From positions 1 to 6,777 of the forward strand of contig CABQAC010000118.1 in NCBI GenBank assembly GCA_902462035.1: a stretch of DNA of 6,777 bases, read 5' to 3'. The notes beneath the pieces were generated by a model, which was given only the letters and a program-made list of their open reading frames with translations, searched no databases and was not told where the DNA came from. The position numbers and the translations under genes were made by a program. The stretch is from an uncultured Eubacteriales bacterium. GTDB taxonomy: Bacteria; Bacillota; Clostridia; Oscillospirales; Acutalibacteraceae. Positions within the stretch are counted from its first letter, which is position 1. Every line of letters begins with the position of its first letter. Positions 1-5,473 of the stretch are shown here, in pieces.

Positions 1-104
1 TAAGCGGCGCCTCCCCCCTTTTTTGCCCCTTTATTGACGCGGCAAAGACGGCAGGCCATAAAAACGGGTCTGTTAAAAGAATGTCTAGAAAGCGGCGCGG
101 CGCT
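1..104. other. left-edge noncoding stretch
   Basis: No gene can be supported here. On the minus strand the sequence at 10-15 reads GGGAGG after an A-run, which would suit a ribosome binding site for a minus-strand gene starting just beyond the left edge, but no start codon is inside the window. Read on the plus strand, the same bases are a C-run followed by six T's (19-24), which could equally be the tail of a terminator whose stem lies outside. Neither reading can be decided from this window. Confidence 0.3.
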
Positions 105-105
105 T
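90..105 (-). terminator. weak possible terminator after the DUF2461 gene
   Basis: On the minus strand the stop codon of the DUF2461 gene overlaps a short GC-rich hairpin: a 5-base stem AAGCG/CGCTT (101-105 with 90-94) around a 6-base loop. It is followed by an interrupted T-rich stretch. The stem is short and the T-run is poor, so this is a weak candidate for the end of the two-gene minus-strand transcript. Confidence 0.25.
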
Positions 106-788
106 CAGTTGTTTTCCGCCGCGGCCTCCTGCTCTACCTTCATCAAAAACAAATAAAAGCCGGCAAGCGCCGTAAAATCCCGCTTTAGGGTGGACGCCAC
201 CCGGCTGGAAAACAAAAAGTCCCAGTCGGTGCAGCGGCGGATGGCACAGATGGATTTGCGGTCCAGGTATTCCCGCTGCGCCGCCGAAGCATGGGGGAAT
301 TTGCTGCGCTTGTAACAATCCCCTTCCAGCACAAAGCCGGGCGCGCGGCTTACCGCGGCTTGGGCCTTGTAAAAATCCGGGTCCTGTTTTAAAATCAGCG
401 CGCGCATCCGCTCCATAGACTTGGCGCTGGCCTGGTAATACCCGCAGCCCCAGCTGAATTCCTCCGGACTGATTTGAAAAAAGAACCCCGGCAGCCCTTG
501 GTACAGATGCTTGTCCCGGATGAAAACCAGCCAGGCCGTGTCCCGGTACAGCATGCCGTCCCGCACAAAGCGCACGTCCCGCGCCAGCCGGGAGACCACC
601 CGGCTGGGGTCGGTCAGAATTTTGGGATCCAATTCGGTCATGTGCGGGGCCAGCTCGGCGGCCAGGGCGCGGAAGGGCGCGCGGACCAGATTTTCGTATT
701 CCGCTTTATGGGCGGCGTACCACGCCCGGCTGTTCTGCAGCCGGTTTTCGAATAGAAAATGCAGGGATTCGGGGGTAAAGCGTTCCAT
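105..788 (-). CDS. DUF2461 (TIGR02453-type) family protein
   Basis: A 227-residue protein that matches the DUF2461 family (about 220 residues), soluble proteins of unknown biochemical role found widely in bacteria and some fungi. Seen in the sequence: an N-terminal block with NSRAWYAAHKAEYE (residues 17-30) and a downstream APFRALAAEL helix, then the family's central signature around RLARDVRFVRDGMLYRD, followed by GFFFQISPEEF and a WGCGYY motif, which correspond to the RDvRFskDkxPYK and GGGxY blocks of the family. There is no signal peptide or membrane segment. The reading frame is open further upstream to 992, but that part is a shadow of the phosphatase gene. The ATG at 788 is preferred because it begins MERFTPESLHFLFEN, as in relatives, and has AAGGA 11 bases upstream, overlapping the end of the phosphatase gene. 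It is the second gene of a minus-strand pair. No function is assigned. Confidence 0.85.
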   Translation of the reverse strand: MERFTPESLHFLFENRLQNSRAWYAAHKAEYENLVRAPFRALAAELAPHMTELDPKILTDPSRVVSRLARDVRFVRDGMLYRDTAWLVFIRDKHLYQGLPGFFFQISPEEFSWGCGYYQASAKSMERMRALILKQDPDFYKAQAAVSRAPGFVLEGDCYKRSKFPHASAAQREYLDRKSICAIRRCTDWDFLFSSRVASTLKRDFTALAGFYLFLMKVEQEAAAENN

Positions 789-805
789 TTGTTTCGCCGT
801 CCTTT

Positions 806-1360
806 TTAAGCGTTGGATTTTGGCCGCGCCCCGGCCCGCTTTTTGCGGTACCGCTCCACAAGAAAGCGGCTGAGAAAGGCCAGCCCCACCCCAATGAGCG
901 CCCCGGCCAGCACGTCGGTGGGGTAGTGGACATACAGGTACAGCCGGGAAAAGCCGATCAGCGCCGCCAGCACCAGCGCGGCGGCGCCCCATTTTTTGCG
1001 GTACAGGAACAGCGCCGTGGCCGCGGCGAAAGAGGACATGCTGTGGCCCGAAGGAAAGGAAAATTCCCCGGGGTGGGGGATTAACAGGGTGATGGACAAA
1101 TCCACGTCGCAGGGGCGCAGCCGCGCCACCAGCGGCTTAATGCCGCAATTGCCCACCAACAGGCTGAGCAGCAGCGCCACTGCTACCGCCGCCCCCGCGG
1201 CGCGCTGGGTCTTTATGGCCATCAGCAGCACGGCCGCGGCAATCCAAATCAGCGCGGCGTCGCCCAAAAAAGTGATTGCCGGCAGCACGGCGTCCAAAAA
1301 CGGGCCGCGCAGGGTGTGCTGGATCCATTGCAGAATCGATTCGTCCCAAGCCTGAAGCAT
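806..1360 (-). CDS. PAP2 family membrane phosphatase
   Basis: A 184-residue integral membrane protein of the PAP2 (type 2 phosphatidic acid phosphatase) superfamily, which hydrolyses phosphomonoester or pyrophosphate bonds of lipids such as undecaprenyl pyrophosphate, phosphatidic acid or phosphatidylglycerol phosphate at the membrane. All three signature motifs are present: K-x6-RP at residues 75-83 (K75, R82, P83), PSGH at 103-106 with the catalytic His106, and SR-x5-H-x3-D at 138-149 (S138, R139, H145, D149). Hydrophobic segments lie near 24-49, 54-72, 107-120, 125-137 and 150-168, and the basic C-terminal tail (RYRKKR) is presumably cytosolic. The ATG at 1360 is chosen over an upstream in-frame one at 1447. 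It has AAGGGGG at suitable spacing, and the longer start would lie upstream of the promoter. The substrate cannot be told from sequence; recycling of undecaprenyl pyrophosphate (BacA-independent type) is a reasonable guess. It probably shares a transcript with the following DUF2461 gene. Confidence 0.9.
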   Translation of the reverse strand: MLQAWDESILQWIQHTLRGPFLDAVLPAITFLGDAALIWIAAAVLLMAIKTQRAAGAAVAVALLLSLLVGNCGIKPLVARLRPCDVDLSITLLIPHPGEFSFPSGHSMSSFAAATALFLYRKKWGAAALVLAALIGFSRLYLYVHYPTDVLAGALIGVGLAFLSRFLVERYRKKRAGARPKSNA

Positions 1361-1400
1361 AGGCGGTCCCCCTTGTTCCGATGCGTTTTCGATGCAACCC

Positions 1401-1429
1401 ATTATAGACCTTCCCGCGTGCAAATTCAA
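1401..1429 (-). promoter_or_regulatory. promoter of the PAP2-DUF2461 pair
   Basis: On the minus strand there is a perfect TATAAT (1401-1406) and a TTGAAT -35 (1424-1429) separated by exactly 17 bases, 41 bases upstream of the phosphatase start. This is a good sigma-A type promoter. Its -35 abuts the -35 of the divergent regulator gene. A CGATGC direct repeat (1379-1384 and 1390-1395) covers the expected transcription start. Confidence 0.75.
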
Positions 1430-1437
1430 TTGCAAAT
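1419..1437. promoter_or_regulatory. candidate operator: TGCAAAT direct repeat between the divergent promoters
   Basis: TGCAAAT occurs twice as a direct repeat with a 12-base period (1419-1425 and 1431-1437). The same bases also form an inverted repeat, TGCAA-6-TTGCA (1419-1434). The block covers both -35 hexamers, so a protein bound here would affect both directions. AraC-family proteins usually bind direct repeats, which makes the adjacent regulator a candidate binder; that link is inference. Confidence 0.4.
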
Positions 1438-1458
1438 CATGCCCCATCCTTTTATAAT
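1430..1458 (+). promoter_or_regulatory. promoter of the AraC-family regulator
   Basis: TTGCAA (1430-1435) and a perfect TATAAT (1453-1458) are separated by 17 bases. Transcription would start near 1465, leaving a leader of only about 18 bases that holds the ribosome binding site. Confidence 0.75.
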
Positions 1459-1482
1459 GGAGGAAAGAAAGGGGGTGGGCCG

Positions 1483-2508
1483 GTGCGCAAAGAGCTGATG
1501 GAAATGCTTGAAAAAATCACGCCGGAGGAACAGCGGATTTTAGCGGGGCAGGGAACGGTGGAGCGCACGCTGTACACCAGCGCGGCGGACTTTACCGTGG
1601 ACAGCGGCAAGATGCTCAGCCGGGGGGAGCTAATCGACATCCGCCCCCATACCCGGTTTGCGCGGTTTCCCCGCCACCGCCATAATTATATCGAGATCAT
1701 TTACATGTGCGCCGGGCATACCACCCACTTGATCAACAACAAAGACAAGGTCACGCTTCAGGCCGGGGATCTGCTGTTTTTAAACCAGCACGCCTGGCAC
1801 GAGATCGAACCCGCCGGGCGGGAGGATTTGGCGGTCAACTTTATTGTGCTGCCGGAATTTTTTGATGTGGCCTTCCACATGCTGGAGGACCGCAATGTGT
1901 TAAGTTCCTTTTTAATCGAATCCCTGCGCCGCCAGCCGGGGGAGGCGCCCTACCTGTACTTTAAGGTGGCGCAGGTGCTGCCGGTGCAGAACCTGGTGGA
2001 AAATATGGTCTGGTCCATTGCCGGGCGGCGGGGGGACAGCCGCAAGATCAACCAAATTACCATGGGGCTGCTTTTTTTGCAGCTGCTGGACCATACCGAT
2101 AAAATCGAGCAGGGCAGCGGCGGCGCGTTCGACAACCTTTTGGTCATGGATGCCCTGGGGGAGGTGGAGGCGCATTACAAGGACGCGAGCCTTTCGGCCC
2201 TAGCCGCCCGCCATGGCCAGTCGCTGTCGCGGTACAGCAAACTGGTGCGCGCGGCCACCGGGGCGACCTTTAAGGAGCTTTTGCAGCGGGAGCGGCTGCG
2301 CAAAGCGGCCGACCTGCTGCGGCGCACCATGCTGCCGGTGGCGGACGTCATCGCCGCGGTCGGGTACGACAATACCAGCTATTTTTACCGCGTATTCCGG
2401 GAAAGCTACGGCGCAAGCCCCCGGGAATACCGGGAGGAACACCGGGCCGGTTTGGAAAATAAGGACGGTGGTTTAATCAAACCAGGTCCTTCTATTACCG
2501 GGCAATAG
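1483..2508 (+). CDS. AraC-family transcriptional regulator, likely of rhamnose genes
   Basis: A 341-residue cytosolic DNA-binding regulator. Seen: an N-terminal cupin-like sugar-sensing domain at about residues 55-125 (FPRHRHNYIEIIY, then the LQAGDLLFLNQHAWHEIEP turn typical of AraC_binding domains), a linker region 130-225, and a C-terminal AraC/XylS domain at about 225-320 with two helix-turn-helix units: SLSALAARHGQSLSRYSKLV, then LPVADVIAAVGYDNTSYFYR followed by the ASPREYR family signature. The start is taken as GTG at 1483, which has a G-rich ribosome binding site (1469-1477) and fits the short leader; an in-frame ATG at 1498 is the alternative. A roughly 20-residue polar tail follows the DNA-binding domain. 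The gene lies 54 bases upstream of rhaB on the same strand, so by position it is most likely a RhaR/RhaS-like activator responding to L-rhamnose. The ligand is inferred from context only. Confidence 0.9.
   Translation: MRKELMEMLEKITPEEQRILAGQGTVERTLYTSAADFTVDSGKMLSRGELIDIRPHTRFARFPRHRHNYIEIIYMCAGHTTHLINNKDKVTLQAGDLLFLNQHAWHEIEPAGREDLAVNFIVLPEFFDVAFHMLEDRNVLSSFLIESLRRQPGEAPYLYFKVAQVLPVQNLVENMVWSIAGRRGDSRKINQITMGLLFLQLLDHTDKIEQGSGGAFDNLLVMDALGEVEAHYKDASLSALAARHGQSLSRYSKLVRAATGATFKELLQRERLRKAADLLRRTMLPVADVIAAVGYDNTSYFYRVFRESYGASPREYREEHRAGLENKDGGLIKPGPSITGQ
2461..2491. promoter_or_regulatory. candidate operator or hairpin ahead of rhaB
   Basis: A long interrupted dyad: AAGGAC (2461-2466) and GGTTT (2470-2474) pair with AAACC (2479-2483) and GTCCTT (2486-2491) around a 4-base centre, AATC. 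It lies inside the last codons of the regulator gene and ends at the -35 position of the rhaB promoter, the usual place for an activator site. No T-run follows, so it is not an intrinsic terminator. Confidence 0.5.
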
Positions 2509-2518
2509 CTTGTATAAT
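2490..2518 (+). promoter_or_regulatory. probable activator-dependent promoter of rhaBA
   Basis: A perfect TATAAT (2513-2518) overlaps the region just after the regulator stop codon. The hexamer 17 bases upstream (2490-2495, TTCTAT) is a poor -35. A good -10 with a poor -35 next to a dyad is the pattern expected for a promoter that needs an activator. Transcription would start near 2525, giving a leader of about 38 bases for rhaB. Confidence 0.55.
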
Positions 2519-2562
2519 AAAGCCAATGGAAACGGGCAAGCAAAAGGAGGTATTACAGGATT

Positions 2563-3960
2563 ATGGCAAACGATTACCTGGCGGTAGACATCGGCGCGTC
2601 CAGCGGCCGCCACATTCTGGGAAGCGTGCAAAACGGCAAGATCACGCTTCGGGAAATGTACCGGTTCGAGAACAAGCTGGAGGAAAGAAACGGCCGCTTG
2701 TGCTGGAACCTGGACCACCTGTTCCGCGAAATTGTAGCGGGCATGAAGGCGTGTAAAACCGCGGGCAGAATCCCCGCGAGCATGGGAATCGACACCTGGG
2801 CGGTGGACTTTGTGCTGCTGGACGGCCAGGACCGGGTGCTGGGCGACACGGTGGCCTACCGCGACGGCCGCACCAAAGGGATGGACGAAAAAGTGGCCCA
2901 AATAATTTCTGTTCAGGATTTATATGGCCGCACCGGCATCCAAAAACAAATGTTCAATACCATTTACCAGCTGGCGGCGGTCAAGCGCGAGCACCCGGAA
3001 CAGCTGGAGGAAGCCGCCGCCTTTTTGATGGTGCCGGAGTATTTCAACTTCCTGCTGACCGGCGTGAAGAAGAACGAATACACCAACGCCACCACCACCC
3101 AATTGGTGGGCGCCGAATCCCGGACCTGGGACTTTGACCTGATCGCCCGGCTGGGCCTGCCCACCAACCTGTTCGGCGACCTTTGCCTGCCCAAAACCAC
3201 GGTGGGCATGCTGCGGGAGGAAATCCGCAGCGAGGTGGGCTACGACTGCGAAGTGGTGCTGCCCGCCACCCACGACACCGGATCCGCCGTGCTGGCGGTG
3301 CCGGCCAACGACGACGATTACATTTACTTAAGCTCCGGCACCTGGTCGCTGATGGGTGTGGAGCGCATGACCCCCGACTGTACGGAGCAAAGCCGCGCCA
3401 AAAATTTTACCAACGAGGGCGGCTACGATTACCGCTACCGGTTCCTGAAAAATATCATGGGGCTGTGGATTATCCAATCCATCAAACGGGAACTGAACAA
3501 CCAGTACACCTTTGACCAGCTGTGCGATTTGGCGGTGGAAGCGGATGCTTTTACCGCGCGCATCGATGTTAACGACGACAGTTTCCTGGCGCCGGACAGC
3601 ATGATCGGGGCGGTAAAGGATTACTGCCGGAAGACCGGCCAGCCCGTGCCGGGCGGCGTGGGAGAATTGATGGCCTGCGTGTACAACAGCCTGGCGAAAA
3701 GCTATGGCGAGACGGTTCGCGAGCTGGAGGAGACCACCGGCCGCACCTACCGCCGGCTGCATATTGTGGGCGGCGGCACCAAGGACGAATACTTAAACAA
3801 ACTGACCGCCCGGTACACCTGCAAAGAGGTGTACGCCGGCCCCACCGAGGCCACCGCTTTGGGAAACCTGCTGGCCCAAATGCTGAAGGCCGGGGAGTTT
3901 GCCACCCTGGAGGATGCCCGCGCCGCGGTGGCGTCGTCGTTCGACATCCGCCGGGTGTAA
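2563..3960 (+). CDS. rhaB: rhamnulokinase
   Basis: A 465-residue cytosolic sugar kinase of the FGGY family that phosphorylates L-rhamnulose with ATP to L-rhamnulose 1-phosphate, the second step of L-rhamnose breakdown. Seen: the N-terminal phosphate-binding loop DIGASSGR (residues 9-16), GIDTWAVDF (75-83) typical of rhamnulokinases, THDTGSA (236-242) with the predicted catalytic base Asp238 (the counterpart of Asp237 in the E. coli enzyme, from memory), SSGTWSLMG (257-265), and the C-terminal adenosine-binding block GGGTKDEYLNKLTA (403-416) followed by GPTEATALGN (426-435). The length is slightly under the roughly 490 residues of the E. coli enzyme, and the protein appears complete. AGGAGG at 2545-2550 is the ribosome binding site, at a rather long 12-base spacing. 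It is followed by rhaA after 60 bases and is probably co-transcribed with it. Confidence 0.95.
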   Translation: MANDYLAVDIGASSGRHILGSVQNGKITLREMYRFENKLEERNGRLCWNLDHLFREIVAGMKACKTAGRIPASMGIDTWAVDFVLLDGQDRVLGDTVAYRDGRTKGMDEKVAQIISVQDLYGRTGIQKQMFNTIYQLAAVKREHPEQLEEAAAFLMVPEYFNFLLTGVKKNEYTNATTTQLVGAESRTWDFDLIARLGLPTNLFGDLCLPKTTVGMLREEIRSEVGYDCEVVLPATHDTGSAVLAVPANDDDYIYLSSGTWSLMGVERMTPDCTEQSRAKNFTNEGGYDYRYRFLKNIMGLWIIQSIKRELNNQYTFDQLCDLAVEADAFTARIDVNDDSFLAPDSMIGAVKDYCRKTGQPVPGGVGELMACVYNSLAKSYGETVRELEETTGRTYRRLHIVGGGTKDEYLNKLTARYTCKEVYAGPTEATALGNLLAQMLKAGEFATLEDARAAVASSFDIRRV

Positions 3961-3971
3961 CAAAACACAAA

Positions 3972-3985
3972 CGGGCTTCGGCCCG
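3972..3985 (+). repeat. UUCG-capped hairpin between rhaB and rhaA
   Basis: CGGGC (3972-3976), loop TTCG (3977-3980), GCCCG (3981-3985). In RNA the C(UUCG)G closure is the exceptionally stable tetraloop. No T-run follows, so it is not a terminator. It could protect the rhaB message from 3' decay or set different amounts of the two enzymes; the role is inference. Confidence 0.65.
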
Positions 3986-4020
3986 GCAGCCATAAAGCGT
4001 TATGAAGAAAGGAAGGATTT

Positions 4021-5277
4021 ATGATGACCATTCAGGAGCGGTACCAAGCCGCCAAGGAAATGTACCAGAAGATCGGCGTGGATACCGACAAAGCCGTCGA
4101 GAAGGTGCTTGCCACCCCCATCTCCATCCATTGCTGGCAGGGGGACGATGTGTGCGGGTTTGAAAATTCCGGCGCGCTGAGCGGCGGAATTTCCGCCACA
4201 GGCAATTACCCGGGCAAGGCCCGCACCCCCGAGGAGCTGATGGCCGATTTCGACAAGGCCCTGTCCCTGATTCCCGGCAAGCACCGCATCAATCTGCACG
4301 CCATTTACGCCGTGACCGGCGGCGAAAAAGTGGAGCGCAACAAGCTGGAGCCGAAACATTTCCAGAAGTGGATCGACTTCGCCAAAGAGCGGGGGCTGGG
4401 CATCGATTTTAACCCCACCTTTTTCTCCCACCCCATGGCCGGCGATAATTTGACTTTATCCCACCCGGACGACAAAATCCGCAGCTATTGGGTGGAACAC
4501 GGCATCGCCTGCCGCCGCATCGCCGCTTATATCGGCAAGGAACTGGGCACCCCCTGCCTGAACAATATCTGGATTCCCGACGGCTACAAGGATATCCCCG
4601 CCGACCGCATCGGCCCCCGCGCCCGCCTGAAGGATTCGCTGGACAGAATTTTGGCGGAGCCGATGGACAAAAACTACGTGCTGGACGCGGTGGAATCCAA
4701 GGTGTTCGGCATCGGCGTGGAAGCGTTTACCGTGGGTTCCCACGAGTTTTACATGAACTATGCGGCCAAGAACAATATTTTGTGCCTGCTGGACAACGGC
4801 CATTACCACCCCACCGAGGTGGTGTCGGATAAAATTCCCGCGATGCTGCTGTTTTCGGACAAACTGGCGCTGCACGTGACCCGTCCCATCCGCTGGGACA
4901 GCGACCACGTGGTGCTGTTCGACGAGGAGCTTAAGGAAATCGCCAAGGAAATTGTCCGCTGCGGCGCGCTGGACCGCGTGCTGATCGGGCTGGATTATTT
5001 TGACGCCAGCATCAACCGCATCGCCGCGTGGGTGGTGGGCACCCGCAACATGCAAAAGGCGCTGCTGTACGCTTTGCTGATGCCCCACGATACGCTGAAG
5101 AAGATGCAGGATGAAGCGGATTTTACCGACCTGATGGTGATGCAGGAGGAATTGAAATCGTATCCCTTCGGCGACGTGTGGGATTACATTTGCGAGCAGA
5201 ACAACGTGCCGGTCAAGCAAGCGTGGATGCAGGACGTGCGCGCGTACGAAAAAGAAATTCTTAGCAGCCGCGGGTAA
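4021..5277 (+). CDS. rhaA: L-rhamnose isomerase
   Basis: A 418-residue cytosolic, metal-dependent (typically Mn2+) aldose-ketose isomerase that converts L-rhamnose to L-rhamnulose, the first step of the pathway. Its length matches the E. coli enzyme (419). Characteristic blocks are present: ISIHCWQGDDVCGFE (residues 34-48), IDFNPTFFSHP (128-138), VESKVFGIGVEAFTVGSHEFYMNYA (224-248), LLDNGHYHPTE (256-266), HVTRPIRWDSDHVV (285-298) and IGLDYFDASINRI (322-334). By a constant 9-residue offset from E. coli numbering recalled from memory, the metal ligands would be E225, D258, H285 and D325, and catalytic-site residues H261, D293 and D295; all are conserved. The start has tandem ATGs (4021 and 4024). 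GGAAGG at 4011-4016 is 4 bases from the first and 7 from the second, so the second is also plausible. It is the last gene of the cluster. Confidence 0.96.
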   Translation: MMTIQERYQAAKEMYQKIGVDTDKAVEKVLATPISIHCWQGDDVCGFENSGALSGGISATGNYPGKARTPEELMADFDKALSLIPGKHRINLHAIYAVTGGEKVERNKLEPKHFQKWIDFAKERGLGIDFNPTFFSHPMAGDNLTLSHPDDKIRSYWVEHGIACRRIAAYIGKELGTPCLNNIWIPDGYKDIPADRIGPRARLKDSLDRILAEPMDKNYVLDAVESKVFGIGVEAFTVGSHEFYMNYAAKNNILCLLDNGHYHPTEVVSDKIPAMLLFSDKLALHVTRPIRWDSDHVVLFDEELKEIAKEIVRCGALDRVLIGLDYFDASINRIAAWVVGTRNMQKALLYALLMPHDTLKKMQDEADFTDLMVMQEELKSYPFGDVWDYICEQNNVPVKQAWMQDVRAYEKEILSSRG

Positions 5278-5299
5278 AGCGCGTTTACCCGTTGAAGGG

Positions 5300-5336
5300 A
5301 AGGATCCGCCGCGGTGTTCGCGGCGGATCCTTTTTT
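5300..5336 (+). terminator. strong terminator of the rhamnose operon
   Basis: A 14-base perfect stem (5300-5313 with 5319-5332), loop GTGTT, and six T's at 5331-5336, only 22 bases after the rhaA stop codon. This is a textbook intrinsic terminator and shows that no aldolase or transporter gene follows in the same transcript. Confidence 0.95.
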
Positions 5337-5379
5337 GCGCTTTGATTGCTTATGGAACGCGGGCGGCATGTCATTGCCC

Positions 5380-5401
5380 CGTGATGTGTGTATTTATCAC
5401 G
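5380..5401. repeat. CGTGAT/ATCACG inverted repeat
   Basis: A perfect 6-base inverted repeat (5380-5385 and 5396-5401) with a 10-base spacer, about 20 bases upstream of the -35 of the coiled-coil gene promoter. It may be a protein-binding site or may be chance; it is too widely spaced for a classic CRP site. Confidence 0.3.
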
Positions 5402-5419
5402 AAAAAAGAATAAAAAACC

Positions 5420-5450
5420 CCTTGCCAGGCCCAATTTGGCAAGGTATACT
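5420..5450 (+). promoter_or_regulatory. promoter with built-in operator-like dyad, coiled-coil gene
   Basis: TTGCCA (5422-5427) and TATACT (5445-5450) are 17 bases apart, a near-consensus promoter. A perfect 8-base inverted repeat, CCTTGCCA (5420-5427) and TGGCAAGG (5437-5444) with a 9-base spacer, includes the whole -35 and ends right at the -10. A repressor bound here would block RNA polymerase directly. Read on the minus strand, the same dyad followed by GG and six T's resembles a terminator. Confidence 0.65.
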
Positions 5451-5473
5451 AAAAAGCAAACGGGGTGATGACG

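Noticed and set aside
34..62. TTGACG and CATAAA at 17-base spacing, a possible plus-strand promoter
   Set aside because: The -10 is weak and no plus-strand gene follows; it would only run antisense into the DUF2461 gene.
789..992. N-terminal extension of the DUF2461 frame to 992
   Set aside because: The extra 68 residues overlap the phosphatase coding region and are arginine/glycine-rich shadow sequence; the family-like start is at 788.
1379..1395. CGATGC direct repeat considered as a catabolite-response (cre) type site
   Set aside because: It does not match the cre palindrome, and a 6-base direct repeat may be chance.
2526..2756. Possible small leader gene starting at the ATG just after the rhaB -10
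   Set aside because: The ATG coincides with the expected transcription start, has no ribosome binding site, and the frame runs through rhaB as a shadow.
4456..5220. A 254-residue minus-strand open frame opposite rhaA
   Set aside because: rhaA is unmistakable on the plus strand; the opposite frame is open only because of GC-rich codon bias and resembles no family.
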